A stretch of 33,364 bases of DNA from an uncultured Clostridia bacterium (GTDB lineage Bacteria; Bacillota; Clostridia; Oscillospirales; Acutalibacteraceae): assembly GCA_905235625.1 (NCBI GenBank), contig CAJOLX010000013.1, positions 1 to 33,364 of the forward strand, in the 5' to 3' direction. The notes under the pieces were generated by a model. It was not told the origin of the DNA. It made no database searches and saw nothing but the letters and a program-made list of their open reading frames with translations. Positions 1-8,426 of this stretch are shown in pieces (position 1 is the stretch's first letter; the number at the start of each line of letters is the position of its first letter). A program made the position numbers and the translations under genes.

Positions 1-810
1 GGCGCAATCGAAGACGGCGACAGCGTTATCCTCTTTAATTTCAGAGGCGACAGAGCCCTCGAAATTTCAATGGCGTTTGACGACGAGGATTTCCCGTATT
101 TTGACAGAGGCCGCAGGCCCGACGTCATTTACGCAGGCATGCTTCAATACGACGGCGACCTTAAGCTCCCCGCGCGTTTCCTCGTAAATCCCCCCGAAAT
201 CAAAGACACTCTTTCGGAGCTGCTCGTTTCCAACGGAAAAACTCAGTTTGCCGTGTCCGAAACTCAGAAATACGGCCACGTAACTTATTTTTGGAACGGC
301 AACAGGAGCGATAAATTCAGCGAAGAGCTTGAAACCTACATGGAAATTCCTTCCGACAAGGTTTCGTTTGACGAAAGACCGTGGATGAAGAGCGCGGAAG
401 TCACCGACGCCGTAATCGACGCCATGAGAAGCGGCAAATACGATTTCATCCGCTGCAACTATCCCAACGGCGACATGGTCGGCCACACCGGCTCCCTCGA
501 CGCCACGATAACGGCTGTTGAGAGCGTTGACCTCGGCATCGCCAGAGCGCTCAAGGTCGCTGAAGAAACGGGCTACACCGTTTTCATCACCGCCGACCAC
601 GGCAACGCCGACGAAATGCTCGAAAAGAACAAGAAGGGCGAGCTCCAGGTCAGAACGGCGCATTCCCTCAATCCCGTTCCCTTCATAATCGTTTCAAAGA
701 ACGAGTATAAGATCAAGGACGGCGCATTCGGGCTTGCAAACGTTGCTCCGACAGCGGCGAAAGTGCTGGGAGTAGAGCCCTATCCTACTTGGCTCGAAAG
801 CATGATATGA
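1..810 (+). CDS. gpmI: 2,3-bisphosphoglycerate-independent phosphoglycerate mutase, C-terminal half (5' truncated by window)
   Basis: Interconverts 3- and 2-phosphoglycerate in glycolysis; a cytosolic Mn-dependent enzyme of the alkaline phosphatase superfamily. The reading frame is open from base 1, so the gene begins upstream; about 269 of the usual ~510 residues are present. Visible family motifs are NFRGDRALEIS near the start, NGDMVGHTG and TADHGNAD (metal-binding Asp/His pairs), and RTAHSLNPVPF (third metal His). The internal ATG at 70 is not the true start. The stop at 810 is followed within 60 bp by a terminator hairpin. Identification is secure from the motifs; nothing can be said about its promoter. 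Confidence 0.96.
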   Translation, partial: GAIEDGDSVILFNFRGDRALEISMAFDDEDFPYFDRGRRPDVIYAGMLQYDGDLKLPARFLVNPPEIKDTLSELLVSNGKTQFAVSETQKYGHVTYFWNGNRSDKFSEELETYMEIPSDKVSFDERPWMKSAEVTDAVIDAMRSGKYDFIRCNYPNGDMVGHTGSLDATITAVESVDLGIARALKVAEETGYTVFITADHGNADEMLEKNKKGELQVRTAHSLNPVPFIIVSKNEYKIKDGAFGLANVAPTAAKVLGVEPYPTWLESMI

Positions 811-815
811 GCTCG

Positions 816-842
816 ACTTTGGGACTTCCGTATTAGGCGAAG
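816..842 (+). repeat. 27-bp post-gene element, copy 1
   Basis: Begins ACTTTGGGACTTCCGT and continues through TATTAGGCGAAGA. It matches 15598-15624 with two mismatches. Both copies lie directly after the stop codon of the last gene of a plus-strand unit, upstream of a hairpin terminator. Confidence 0.75.
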
Positions 843-871
843 AGCAAAACGAAAAAGTTATGGATAAATAT

Positions 872-909
872 AGCAGAGCGTTGATTTTTAAATCAGTGCT
901 CTGCTTTTT
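872..909 (+). terminator. Intrinsic terminator after gpmI
   Basis: AGCAGAGC (872-879) pairs with GCTCTGCT (898-905). An inner TGATTT/AAATCA stem closes a two-base loop, and a T-run follows. It lies 60 bp after the gpmI stop. Confidence 0.85.
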
Positions 910-954
910 AGCTTTTAAGTATTTTAAAATTCCATGTTAGTATTTTTCGTTTTT

Positions 955-1012
955 CGGCGTTTTTTTGCCCTCGCCGTATCAACGATACTGTCTTCGGGCA
1001 AAGAAAACGCCG
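955..1012. repeat. 58-bp imperfect inverted repeat (hairpin or cruciform)
   Basis: Three nested arms are visible: CGGCGTTTT (955-963) with AAAACGCCG (1004-1012), TGCCC (966-970) with GGGCA (996-1000), and GTATC (976-980) with GATAC (984-988). The right arm runs into the first 46-bp direct repeat. Confidence 0.6.
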
Positions 1013-1048
1013 TCTTCATCCTAATACGGCAGCCCTTGCAAGCGGTAA
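1003..1048 (+). repeat. 46-bp direct repeat, copy 1
   Basis: Runs from GAAAACGCCGTCTTCATCC to GCAAGCGGTAA and is identical to 1109-1154. It contains GCCGT...ACGGC inverted ends around CTTCATCCTAAT, so each copy can form a small hairpin. Confidence 0.85.
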
Positions 1049-1108
1049 CAAGAAGAGAACAAAACGAAAGCGTCTTTTTGTCCTGTAACAGCACTGCCTA
1101 AGGACGGA

Positions 1109-1154
1109 GAAAACGCCGTCTTCATCCTAATACGGCAGCCCTTGCAAGCGGTAA
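1109..1154 (+). repeat. 46-bp direct repeat, copy 2
   Basis: Identical to 1003-1048 and offset by 106 bp. A short GTCCT/AGGAC inverted repeat (1080-1084, 1101-1105) sits just upstream of this copy. Confidence 0.85.
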
Positions 1155-1234
1155 ACCAATATTCATAAGGGGCTAACGCCGAATATATATTCATAGGGCA
1201 AACAAGAAGAAAAACAGACTTTTGATAAATATAA

Positions 1235-1271
1235 CAGAGCGCGGATTTTGAAATCCACGCTCTGCTTTTTT
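1235..1271 (+). terminator. Intrinsic terminator, near-duplicate of the gpmI terminator
   Basis: CAGAGCG (1235-1241) pairs with CGCTCTG (1258-1264), and an inner GGATTT/AAATCC stem is followed by a T7 run. The preceding ATAAATATA and the trailing GCTTTTA match the module at 863-915. It lies just beyond the 3' end of the minus-strand antiporter gene and may act in both directions. Confidence 0.8.
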
Positions 1272-1291
1272 TGCTTTTATGTGTTTTTTCA

Positions 1292-2572
1292 TTATATTTT
1301 TGCCGGAGCTTCTCTGTTGCTTCTTTCTTTTTCTTTGGGCTTTTCGGTGATGTCGCCGGAGGCGATCAGCGCTCTTTTTGTGAGCGCGGGGCCGACGAGC
1401 TCGTATATCAGCACGGAGAAGAGGATGATATTTCTTATTGTGCTGCCTATGCTGCCCAGCTCCATGGCGGTTGCGGACATTCCGAGCGCAACGCCCGCCT
1501 GAGGCAGCAGAGTTATGCCGAGATTTTTGGTGATTTTAGGCTCGCATTTCGTTATTTTCGCGCCGCTGAACGCTCCGATATATTTGCCGAGCGAGCGGGC
1601 TAAAATATAAGCTATGCCTATTCCGACAACCGCGGGGCTTTTGAATACGTCAAGCTCAAGCTCCGCGCCGCTGAGCACAAAAAACAGCACGAGCAGAGGC
1701 TGAGTCCAGCGGTCGGTTTTTTCCATTAAATCGGGCGAAAAATCGCAAAGATTGCAAAACATCGTGCCGAGCATCATGAGGGTGAGAAGGGTCGAAAAAC
1801 CTATCGTCAGCGAGCCTATGTGAAACTCAAACTTTGACACCGCAACGCTAAGAAGCACTGCCGTTACCGAAAGGCTGAGCCTTTTGGAATTTGACGAAAA
1901 GAGCTTTTCCGACGCCGTGAGCGCCGCTCCCATGAGCGCGCCGAGCCCGAGCGAAAGCGCTATTTCGAGCAGAGGCTCCGCAATAATCGAAACAACGTTG
2001 AATTCTCCGTTTTCCATGGCGGAAGCCGCTCCGAATGAAACGGAAAATATGATAAGACCCACCGCGTCGTCTATGGCGACTATCGGCAGCAGCAGGTCGG
2101 TAAGCGCGCCCTTGGCTTTATATTGACGCACGACCATCAGCGTTGCGGCGGGCGCTGTCGCTGCGGCTATCGAGCCGAGCACTATCGCCATTGATAAGGG
2201 CAGCCTGTCGCCGAGAATAAAGTGCATGCCCACTAAAACCGCATCCACGCAGGCTGTCGCCGCGACTGCCTGCCAAACGCCTATAAACGCCGCCTTTGAG
2301 CCGATTTCTTTAAGCTGCGACAGGCGGAATTCATTGCCTATCGCGAAGGCTATGAAGCCGAGAGCGACGTCGGAAATGAGCGAATAAGACGCAACGTCAC
2401 CGGCGGAAACGAAGCCGAGGCCTTCTATGCCGAATCTGCCGAGCACGTACGGGCCGACTGCTATGCCTGCTATGAGATAAGCGGTTACCGAAGGCAGGCC
2501 GAAGGGCTTTGTGAGCCTTGAGGCGAAAAGACCTGCCGCAAGAGCAACGGAAACTGCAAACAGAATTTTCAT
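1292..2572 (-). CDS. CPA2-family monovalent cation:proton antiporter
   Basis: Integral membrane Na+(K+)/H+ exchanger of the Na_H_Exchanger family (PF00999), likely used in pH or ion homeostasis. The protein is about 426 residues with about 12 hydrophobic segments. The core motif VAIDDAVGL, with the paired acidic residues of the ion site, and a TAPAAT stretch before it fit the CPA2 fold. No C-terminal TrkA-N/RCK domain is present; it ends soon after the last helix in a charged tail. The start is set at the ATG at 2572, preceded by GGAGAA. The longer open frame upstream would start inside the promoter -10 region. It is monocistronic and convergent with gpmI. Substrate preference cannot be read from the sequence. 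Confidence 0.9.
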   Translation of the reverse strand: MKILFAVSVALAAGLFASRLTKPFGLPSVTAYLIAGIAVGPYVLGRFGIEGLGFVSAGDVASYSLISDVALGFIAFAIGNEFRLSQLKEIGSKAAFIGVWQAVAATACVDAVLVGMHFILGDRLPLSMAIVLGSIAAATAPAATLMVVRQYKAKGALTDLLLPIVAIDDAVGLIIFSVSFGAASAMENGEFNVVSIIAEPLLEIALSLGLGALMGAALTASEKLFSSNSKRLSLSVTAVLLSVAVSKFEFHIGSLTIGFSTLLTLMMLGTMFCNLCDFSPDLMEKTDRWTQPLLVLFFVLSGAELELDVFKSPAVVGIGIAYILARSLGKYIGAFSGAKITKCEPKITKNLGITLLPQAGVALGMSATAMELGSIGSTIRNIILFSVLIYELVGPALTKRALIASGDITEKPKEKERSNREAPAKI

Positions 2573-2617
2573 AATTTCTCCGAAAATAAAAAAGAGTGTG
2601 ATAAAATCATCTTCAAA

Positions 2618-2646
2618 AATATAGCACAAGGCAAACTCTCAGTCAA
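2618..2646 (-). promoter_or_regulatory. Promoter of the antiporter gene
   Basis: On the minus strand, TTGACT (2646-2641), a 17-bp spacer and TATATT (2623-2618), with a TGC extended -10. The leader to the ATG at 2572 is about 40 nt. Confidence 0.75.
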
Positions 2647-2718
2647 GAAAAAAGCGTTTTAAATTATGCCGAAAACGCATAAATCGGAAATTTGTTTAAA
2701 AAATCGTAATTAAAAGTA

Positions 2719-2747
2719 TTTAATTATATTAAAGAGTGTGATATAAT
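2719..2747 (+). promoter_or_regulatory. Promoter of the GH51-to-M18 operon
   Basis: Extended -10 TGATATAAT (2739-2747) with a weak -35 (TTTAAT, 2719-2724) at 17 bp. The stretch AAAGAGTGTGATATAAT (2731-2747) is nearly repeated at 2591-2607 as AAAGAGTGTGATAAAAT, which may be a second start site or a shared regulator site. Confidence 0.65.
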
Positions 2748-2814
2748 AAACCGAATATGTAAAAATCGGGCTTACTCTGCTCCCTTTGCCGAGGCGCCCT
2801 TTTCGGAGGACACA

Positions 2815-4293
2815 ATGGAAAAATATCTCATCAATCCCAATGAAAAGAAATCACAAATAAGCAAGGACATTTACGGCAACTTTTCCGAGCATCTCGGCAG
2901 GTGCATTTACGAAGGCCTTTACGTGGGCGAAAATTCCGATATTCCAAACGTAAACGGAATGAGAATTGACGTTGTAAACGCCCTTAAAGATATGGGGCTC
3001 CCCGTACTTCGCTGGCCGGGCGGCTGTTTCGCCGATGAATACCACTGGGAAGACGGCGTCGGCCCCAAAGAAAACAGAAAGAAAATGATAAACACTCACT
3101 GGGGCGGCGTTACGGAGGATAATTCCTTCGGCACCCACGAGTTTTTTGAGCTTTGCGGTCAGATAGGCTGCGACGCTTATATCACCGGCAACCTCGGCAG
3201 CGGCTCCGTGAGAGAAATGAGCGAATGGGTTGAATACATGACCTTCGGCGGCGACAGCCCGATGAGCAATCTGCGCCGCAAAAACGGCAGGGAAGAGCCC
3301 TGGAGGGTGAAGTATTTTGCCGTCGGCAACGAAAATTGGGGCTGCGGCGGAAATATGGACGCCTATTACTACGCCAACACCTACAAGAAATACGCAACCT
3401 ACGTTCGCAATTACGACAGCGGCAACAGAATTTACAAGGTCGCGTGCGGCCCGAACGGCGAGGATTATAGGTGGACCGAAGAGCTTATGAAAACCGCCGG
3501 CAGAAACATGGACGGCCTTGCGCTTCATTACTACACCATAACTCACAATTGGAGCAAAAAGGGCTCCGCGACCGAGTTTAACGAGGATGAATACTACGCT
3601 TGCGTGAGCAAGGCGTATAAAATCGACGAAATCATACGCAGGCACCTTGAAATAATGAACAGATACGACCCCGCGAAGAGAGTCGATCTGATAATAGACG
3701 AATGGGGCACCTGGCACGACGTTGAGCCCGGCACGAACCCCGGCTTCCTCTATCAGCAAAACACCATGAGAGACGCCGTTGTCGCCGCCCTGAGCCTCAA
3801 TATATTCAATAAGCACAGCGACAGAATCAGAATGTGCAACATCGCTCAGACCATAAACGTGCTTCAGGCGGTCGCCCTTACCGACGGCGACGAAATGGTG
3901 CTCACTCCCACTTATTTCGTTTTCAAAATGTTTAAGGACCATCAGCAGAACACTCTGCTCGGCTCTCACGTAACTACGGATGAATCGGGCTGCGAGCAGG
4001 GCAGGCTGCCCACTCTTATCGAAAGCGCTTCCGAAGACGAAAACGGCGTGATTTACTCAACCGTTGTCAACACGAGCGCGACCGACAAAAAGCAGATAAA
4101 ATGCCAGGTGGCGGATTCTTCCGTTAAATCCGTCAAGGCGGAAATTCTGACGGGCAAAATCGAGGCTTACAACAGCTTTGACAATAAAGAAGCGGTCAAA
4201 ACGCAGGCGTTTTATGATTTTGAAACGACCGCCGACGGCTTCACCGCCGAGCTTCCGCCCTGCAGCATAGTTAAATTCATCATCGAAAAATGA
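2815..4293 (+). CDS. abfA: Alpha-L-arabinofuranosidase, glycoside hydrolase family 51
   Basis: Releases terminal L-arabinose from arabinan, arabinoxylan or arabino-oligosaccharides by a retaining mechanism. The 492 residues match the normal GH51 length. Glu173 in GNENWG is the predicted acid/base and Glu296 in IIDEWGTWH the predicted nucleophile; [13 protein letters not shown] (66-78) and [12 protein letters not shown] are further family blocks. A C-terminal beta-sandwich follows. There is no signal peptide, so it acts in the cytosol on imported oligosaccharides. GGAGG at 2805-2809 supports the ATG at 2815. It is first in the operon, and its stop overlaps the start of the next gene (ATGA). 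L-arabinose use is also represented by araD, 11 kb away in another operon; araA and araB are not in the window. Confidence 0.95.
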   Translation: MEKYLINPNEKKSQISKDIYGNFSEHLGRCIYEGLYVGENSDIPNVNGMRIDVVNALKDMGLPVLRWPGGCFADEYHWEDGVGPKENRKKMINTHWGGVTEDNSFGTHEFFELCGQIGCDAYITGNLGSGSVREMSEWVEYMTFGGDSPMSNLRRKNGREEPWRVKYFAVGNENWGCGGNMDAYYYANTYKKYATYVRNYDSGNRIYKVACGPNGEDYRWTEELMKTAGRNMDGLALHYYTITHNWSKKGSATEFNEDEYYACVSKAYKIDEIIRRHLEIMNRYDPAKRVDLIIDEWGTWHDVEPGTNPGFLYQQNTMRDAVVAALSLNIFNKHSDRIRMCNIAQTINVLQAVALTDGDEMVLTPTYFVFKMFKDHQQNTLLGSHVTTDESGCEQGRLPTLIESASEDENGVIYSTVVNTSATDKKQIKCQVADSSVKSVKAEILTGKIEAYNSFDNKEAVKTQAFYDFETTADGFTAELPPCSIVKFIIEK

Positions 4294-4541
4294 CCGATAA
4301 CGTAAGGCCCTGCCGCTGCCTGCTTGCCGAAATCGGCAGGCAGGAAACGGCAAACGACATAAAAGAGCGCATTTCAAGGCTGTCCGAAAAGGAAAAAGCC
4401 GATGAAAAAGAATATCGCTCCCGCCTTGAAACGTGCAGGTCCTGCGAGCATCTTGCGGACGGCACCTGCCTCAAGTGCGGGTGTTACCCGGAATTCAGAG
4501 CGGCGTTTGCCAAAAACAAATGTCCGCTGAAAAAATGGTAG
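4290..4541 (+). CDS. Small cysteine-rich protein, DUF6171-like
   Basis: An 83-residue protein of unknown function. The N-terminal half is charged and helical. The C-terminal half carries [19 protein letters not shown] and NKCPLKKW, with Cys pairs spaced like a small zinc-binding knuckle. This layout resembles the short Firmicutes family DUF6171, recognised by motif memory only. Its ATG overlaps the GH51 stop (ATGA), so it is probably translationally coupled. The Cys-rich tail suggests metal binding; no catalytic role is evident. Confidence 0.8.
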   Translation: MTDNVRPCRCLLAEIGRQETANDIKERISRLSEKEKADEKEYRSRLETCRSCEHLADGTCLKCGCYPEFRAAFAKNKCPLKKW

Positions 4542-4559
4542 AATGAGGTTATTCGCATT

Positions 4560-5555
4560 ATGAAACATATTATCCCCGCGCTTATTACAGCCGCAATGCT
4601 TGCCCTTCTGGCGTCCTGCTCTCTGGGAGGAAATCTGTCGGGCAACGTTTCCGAAACGGAAACGGCCGACGCCTCTTTGACCGAAGATATTACGGACGAA
4701 AGCAGTGACGGCGCGGAAACCGGCGAAAGCGAAGCCGTAACTTATCCGGAGCTTACGATAAATTTCGATAAAGAAACTTCCGTGCCACCCACCGAAGCGA
4801 CTGCGACCACGGCGCCGACGACAGCCGCGACGAAGCCTTCAACGACCGGTACGACTGCGGCAAAGCCGACTTCAACGACCGCCAAACCCGCCACGACGGC
4901 TAAACCGGTGACGACCACCGCCAAGCCGACGACGACCGCGATAAATTACGAGGGCGAAACGAAAATCCAAAGCGAAACCTACAGAGAAAATCTTAAATAC
5001 GGCGTTTACCGCAGCGTTAACGCAAAAGTTATTTATGCCGTAAATGACGACGGCTCTCTCAAAAAGCTCGGCAACCAGAGCGAATCCTCAACTTACGTTA
5101 GGTTCAATTATTCCGCGAGCTACAGCGATTTGCTCCCCGCCGCAAAGCAGAACGCAGCGGCGTATGAAGGTTACATAAACGAGGTATTGAGGCTCACTAA
5201 CGAAATGCGCGCAAAAGAAGGCCTCGCACCGCTCAAGCTCAATTCAAAGCTCACCGAGCAGGCAAACGTCAGAGCGGAGGAAATCGCGTGGAGCGGCCAG
5301 CACAGCCACACAAGGCCCGGCTACAAATATTTCACCACCATTTTCAGAGAAAACGGTCTTGACTCGGGCACTGCGGGCGAAAACATCGGCTGGGGCTATT
5401 CAACGCCCGACCAGGTGTGCAAGGCGTGGAAAAATTCCGAAACTCACTATGAAAACATAATGAACGGCAAATATAAGAGCATAGGAATAGGCGTTGCGCC
5501 CGATTGCGACCCCGACAAAAAGCTCTGCTGGGTGCAGCATTTTTACAGCGAATAA
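4560..5555 (+). CDS. Secreted CAP-domain (SCP/PR1-like) lipoprotein
   Basis: A 331-residue exported protein. A lipoprotein signal ends in LLASC, with lipid-modified Cys20. An acidic stretch (about 27-75) and a low-complexity Thr/Ala/Pro/Lys linker (about 76-130, repeated TAKPTTT units) then hold the folded part away from the membrane. The C-terminal ~125 residues form a CAP domain with LTNEMRAKEGLAPL, HSHTRPG, AGENIGWG and HYENIMNGKYKSIGIG, including the usual His and Glu cavity residues. CAP domains of this type occur widely in secreted proteins of Clostridia and Bacilli; their function is mostly unknown. GAGG at 4545-4548 precedes the ATG. It lies 18 bp after the DUF6171 gene and 10 bp before the DUF951 gene. 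Confidence 0.92.
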   Translation: MKHIIPALITAAMLALLASCSLGGNLSGNVSETETADASLTEDITDESSDGAETGESEAVTYPELTINFDKETSVPPTEATATTAPTTAATKPSTTGTTAAKPTSTTAKPATTAKPVTTTAKPTTTAINYEGETKIQSETYRENLKYGVYRSVNAKVIYAVNDDGSLKKLGNQSESSTYVRFNYSASYSDLLPAAKQNAAAYEGYINEVLRLTNEMRAKEGLAPLKLNSKLTEQANVRAEEIAWSGQHSHTRPGYKYFTTIFRENGLDSGTAGENIGWGYSTPDQVCKAWKNSETHYENIMNGKYKSIGIGVAPDCDPDKKLCWVQHFYSE

Positions 5556-5565
5556 GAGGTGCTTT

Positions 5566-5763
5566 ATGGATATCCGTGTCGGCGACGAGCTGCTTATGAA
5601 GAAAAATCATCCCTGCGGATGCAACAGATTTGCCGTGCTCAGAATAGGCGCCGACCTTCGCGTTAAGTGCCTCGGCTGCGGCAGAGAAATCATGCAGGAA
5701 AGAATAAAAATCGAGAAAAACGTAAAAAAGGTAATACGGGAAGAAAATGCTGGAGAAACTTAA
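5566..5763 (+). CDS. DUF951 family small protein
   Basis: A 65-residue protein matching the usual DUF951 length. Visible are the N-terminal beta region with [21 protein letters not shown], then KCLGCGR followed by a basic helix. The two Cys pairs suggest a small metal-binding or nucleic-acid-binding fold. The family is widespread in Firmicutes and uncharacterised. The ATG at 5566 is chosen because AAGAGGTG precedes it and the upstream in-frame ATG lies inside the CAP gene. Its 3' end overlaps the prfA start by 17 bp, indicating coupling with translation termination factor synthesis. Confidence 0.88.
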   Translation: MDIRVGDELLMKKNHPCGCNRFAVLRIGADLRVKCLGCGREIMQERIKIEKNVKKVIREENAGET

Positions 5764-6820
5764 AGAGGTAGAGCAGCGGTACGAGCTTTTGAACGAGCGC
5801 CTTTGCGACGGCGGCATAATGGCCGACGTTGAAGAATACGCAAAGATAATGAAAGAGCTGAAGGCTCTGACTCCCGTTGTTGAAAAATACAGAGAATATA
5901 AAAAACACGAAGACGACCTCAGCCAGGCAAAAGAGCTGCTCAACGAGGGCGGGCTCGACCCCGAAATGAAGGAAATGGCGCAGGAGGAGATGAAAGAAGC
6001 CTCCGCCTACGCCGAAAAATGCCTTGAGGAGCTTAAAATTCTGCTTTTGCCAAAAGACGAAAACGACGACAGAAGCACCATAGTCGAAATAAGAGGCGGA
6101 GCAGGCGGAGAAGAGGCGTCGCTTTTTGCCGGCGTGCTTTTCAGAATGTATTCAATGTACGCCGAGTCAAAGGGCTGGAAAATTCAGGTTATCTCTTCAA
6201 ACCCCACCGAGCTCGGCGGATATAAAGAAATAGTGTTTGCCGTTGAGGGCGAGGGAGCGTATTCCCGCCTTAAATTCGAGAGCGGAGTGCACAGGGTGCA
6301 GAGAGTGCCCGAAACCGAAAGCCAGGGCAGAATTCAAACCTCCACCGCCACCGTTGCCGTTCTGCCCGAGGCGCAGGACGTTGACGTTGAGATAAACCCC
6401 GCAGATTTGCAGATAGACACCTTCCGCTCAAGCGGCGCGGGCGGTCAGCACATCAACAAAACCGAAAGCGCCATAAGGATAACGCACATACCGACCGGCA
6501 CCGTCGTTGAGTGCCAGGACGAAAGAAGCCAATACAAAAACAAAGACAAAGCGATGAAGGTGCTGCGCTCGAAAATCCTCGAAATGGAAACCAAAAAGCA
6601 GCAGAGCGCCATTGCCGGCGAAAGAAAAGCTCAGGTCGGCACGGGCGACAGAAGCGAAAGAATACGCACCTATAACTTTCCTCAGGGCAGAGTGAGCGAC
6701 CACCGCATAAATCTTACCCTGTATAAGATAGAATCCATTGTCAACGGCGACCTCGACGAGGTCATAGACGCTCTCATCACCGCCGACACGGCGGAAAAGC
6801 TGAAAGCGACGGAGCAATAA
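5747..6820 (+). CDS. prfA: Peptide chain release factor 1
   Basis: Recognises UAA and UAG stop codons and triggers hydrolysis of peptidyl-tRNA on the ribosome. The 357 residues are the full family length. The codon-recognition tripeptide is PET (188-190, in [10 protein letters not shown]), the RF1-type Pro-x-Thr, as opposed to SPF in RF2. The catalytic GGQ is at 232-234 in GAGGQHINK. The start overlaps the DUF951 gene with a weak GGGAAG upstream. It is followed after 1 bp by the TsaC-CoaE fusion. No frameshift or truncation is seen. Confidence 0.98.
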   Translation: MLEKLKEVEQRYELLNERLCDGGIMADVEEYAKIMKELKALTPVVEKYREYKKHEDDLSQAKELLNEGGLDPEMKEMAQEEMKEASAYAEKCLEELKILLLPKDENDDRSTIVEIRGGAGGEEASLFAGVLFRMYSMYAESKGWKIQVISSNPTELGGYKEIVFAVEGEGAYSRLKFESGVHRVQRVPETESQGRIQTSTATVAVLPEAQDVDVEINPADLQIDTFRSSGAGGQHINKTESAIRITHIPTGTVVECQDERSQYKNKDKAMKVLRSKILEMETKKQQSAIAGERKAQVGTGDRSERIRTYNFPQGRVSDHRINLTLYKIESIVNGDLDEVIDALITADTAEKLKATEQ

Positions 6821-6821
6821 T

Positions 6822-8426
6822 ATGAAAACTCTTCACCTTTCCGCGTCGGAGCCGGGCTCTGCCGAAATCGCGGCGGAGATTTTGAAAAACGGCGGCATCG
6901 TCGCCATACCCACCGAAACGGTTTACGGGCTCGCCGCGTCGGCGCTTGACCCGAACGCGGTCAAAAAAATATTTGAGGCAAAGGGCAGGCCGCAGGACAA
7001 TCCTCTGATAGTCCACATAGCGAAGCTCGACGACGTTTATCCTCTCGTTGAGAAGGTTGACGAAAGACTTTACCCTCTCGCGGAAAAATTCTGGCCCGGA
7101 CCCCTCACCGTCATCATGAAAAAATCGGCTCTCGTGCCTTACGAGGTGACCGCGGGGCTTGACACGGTAGCGATAAGAATGCCCTCTCACCCCGTGGCGA
7201 GAAAGATAATCGAGGCGTCCGCTCTGCCGCTCGCAGCCCCGAGCGCAAATGCGTCGGGCAAGCCGAGCCCCACCAAGGCGAGCCACGTTATCGAAGACCT
7301 CGACGGCAAAATCGACGCTGTCATTGACGGCGGCGAATGCTCGGTAGGCGTTGAATCGACCGTGCTTTCGCTTGCGGGCGAAACTCCCGTTCTGCTTCGC
7401 CCCGGAGGAATATCCCCCGAAGAAATAGAAGAGGTCATCGGCAAAACGGAAATATCCCACGCCGTTTTTGAAAAGCTCGCGGCGAACGAAAAGCCTTCTT
7501 CGCCCGGCATGAAATACAAGCACTACGCCCCGAGAGCGAGAGTGTCGCTCGTAAAAAGCGATTTTGAGTCTTATCTGAATTTCGTTAAGGCTCAGAAATA
7601 CGAAACCTGCGCCGTTTGTTTCGACGGCGAGGGCAAAAATTTTGACGTTGCCGTGGAATACGGCAAAAAGGACGATCCCGCCTCGCAGGCAAAAAGAGTG
7701 TTTGACGCTCTGAGGCAGGTTGACGAAACGGGCTGTGAATTTGCCCTTGTACGCTGCCCCGAGCCGACCAAAGAGGGCCTTGCCGTTTACAACCGTCTTC
7801 TCAGAAGCGCCGCCTTCAGAGTGATCGGCCTTGATTTCAAACGCCCCGTTTACGGGCTCACGGGCCGCTCGGGCTCGGGCAAAAGCACCGTGGGCAAAAT
7901 GCTTCGGGAAATGAACGTAAACGTCATTGACGCCGACAAGCTCGCGAGAAAAGCCGTTGCCGACCCCGACGTTATCGCAAAGCTTCGGGAATATTTCGGC
8001 GAAGATATAATCAAAGACGGCTCGCTTGACAGGCGCCTTCTTGCCGAAAGAGCGTTTTCGTCCCCCGAAAAAACCGCTCTGCTCAACAAGGCGACTCACC
8101 CCGAAATATCGAGGCTTGTCATTGAAGAAATCCACTCGGGCGAGGCTCTGGGCAAAAGAGCGTCCGTAATCGACGCGCCCGTGCTGTTTGAAAGCGACCT
8201 TACGTGCCTTTGCAAAAAGGTCATCTGCGTAACGGCGCCCGAGAATGAAGTCATCAAACGCCTTTCTCTCAGAGACGGCATAACCGACGAAGAAATCCGC
8301 TGGCGCCTCTCCGCTCAGAGAGATGAAGAATATTATAAATCGAGGTCGGACATAATCATCGAAAACGTCGACCCCGAAAAAACGAGAGAGAAAGTCATAA
8401 AATTCACGGAGGAGGAATTATCATGA
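6822..8426 (+). CDS. tsaC-coaE: Fused L-threonylcarbamoyladenylate synthase (Sua5/TsaC) and dephospho-CoA kinase
   Basis: A two-enzyme fusion of 534 residues. Residues 1-~210 are a YrdC/Sua5 domain that makes threonylcarbamoyl-AMP for t6A37 of tRNA (KGRPQDNPL 54-62, PSANASGKPSPT 140-151). Residues ~225-335 include the SPGMKYKHYAP linker and a Sua5 C-terminal domain. Residues ~342-534 are a complete dephospho-CoA kinase for the last step of CoA synthesis, with P-loop GRSGSGKST (348-356), VIDADKLAR and a LID-like RWRLSAQRDEEYY region. There is no stop or internal ribosome site at the junction. Sua5 and CoaE are normally separate proteins of ~340 and ~200 residues, so both halves look complete. 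The gene starts 1 bp after prfA and ends overlapping the M18 gene. Confidence 0.95.
   Translation: MKTLHLSASEPGSAEIAAEILKNGGIVAIPTETVYGLAASALDPNAVKKIFEAKGRPQDNPLIVHIAKLDDVYPLVEKVDERLYPLAEKFWPGPLTVIMKKSALVPYEVTAGLDTVAIRMPSHPVARKIIEASALPLAAPSANASGKPSPTKASHVIEDLDGKIDAVIDGGECSVGVESTVLSLAGETPVLLRPGGISPEEIEEVIGKTEISHAVFEKLAANEKPSSPGMKYKHYAPRARVSLVKSDFESYLNFVKAQKYETCAVCFDGEGKNFDVAVEYGKKDDPASQAKRVFDALRQVDETGCEFALVRCPEPTKEGLAVYNRLLRSAAFRVIGLDFKRPVYGLTGRSGSGKSTVGKMLREMNVNVIDADKLARKAVADPDVIAKLREYFGEDIIKDGSLDRRLLAERAFSSPEKTALLNKATHPEISRLVIEEIHSGEALGKRASVIDAPVLFESDLTCLCKKVICVTAPENEVIKRLSLRDGITDEEIRWRLSAQRDEEYYKSRSDIIIENVDPEKTREKVIKFTEEELS

Larger units (their letters stand above)
811..1291. repeat. Repeat-rich intergenic block between gpmI and the antiporter gene
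   Basis: No convincing gene is seen in this ~480 bp. It holds (i) a 27-bp element at 816-842 beginning ACTTTGGGACTTCCGT, with a second copy 14.8 kb away at 15598-15624; (ii) a 46-bp exact direct repeat at 1003-1048 and 1109-1154; (iii) a long imperfect hairpin at 955-1012; and (iv) two near-duplicate terminator modules at 872-909 and 1235-1271. The 46-bp repeat carries, in inverted orientation, the same core CCGTATTAGG as the 816 element. The block therefore looks like remnants of a small interspersed or structured repeat rather than random spacer. Confidence 0.7.

Noticed and set aside
1003-1154. Two 46-bp direct repeats as a possible CRISPR remnant
   Set aside because: Only two units, a 60-bp spacer that itself contains hairpins, and no cas genes nearby.
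2851-3969. 372-codon open frame on the minus strand opposite the GH51 gene
   Set aside because: It is a shadow of the GC-rich codon pattern of abfA; no ribosome site and no recognisable domain, while the plus strand has full GH51 motifs.
6777-8135. 452-codon open frame on the minus strand opposite the TsaC-CoaE fusion
   Set aside because: The translation is Arg/Phe-rich with no domain; the plus strand is clearly coding.
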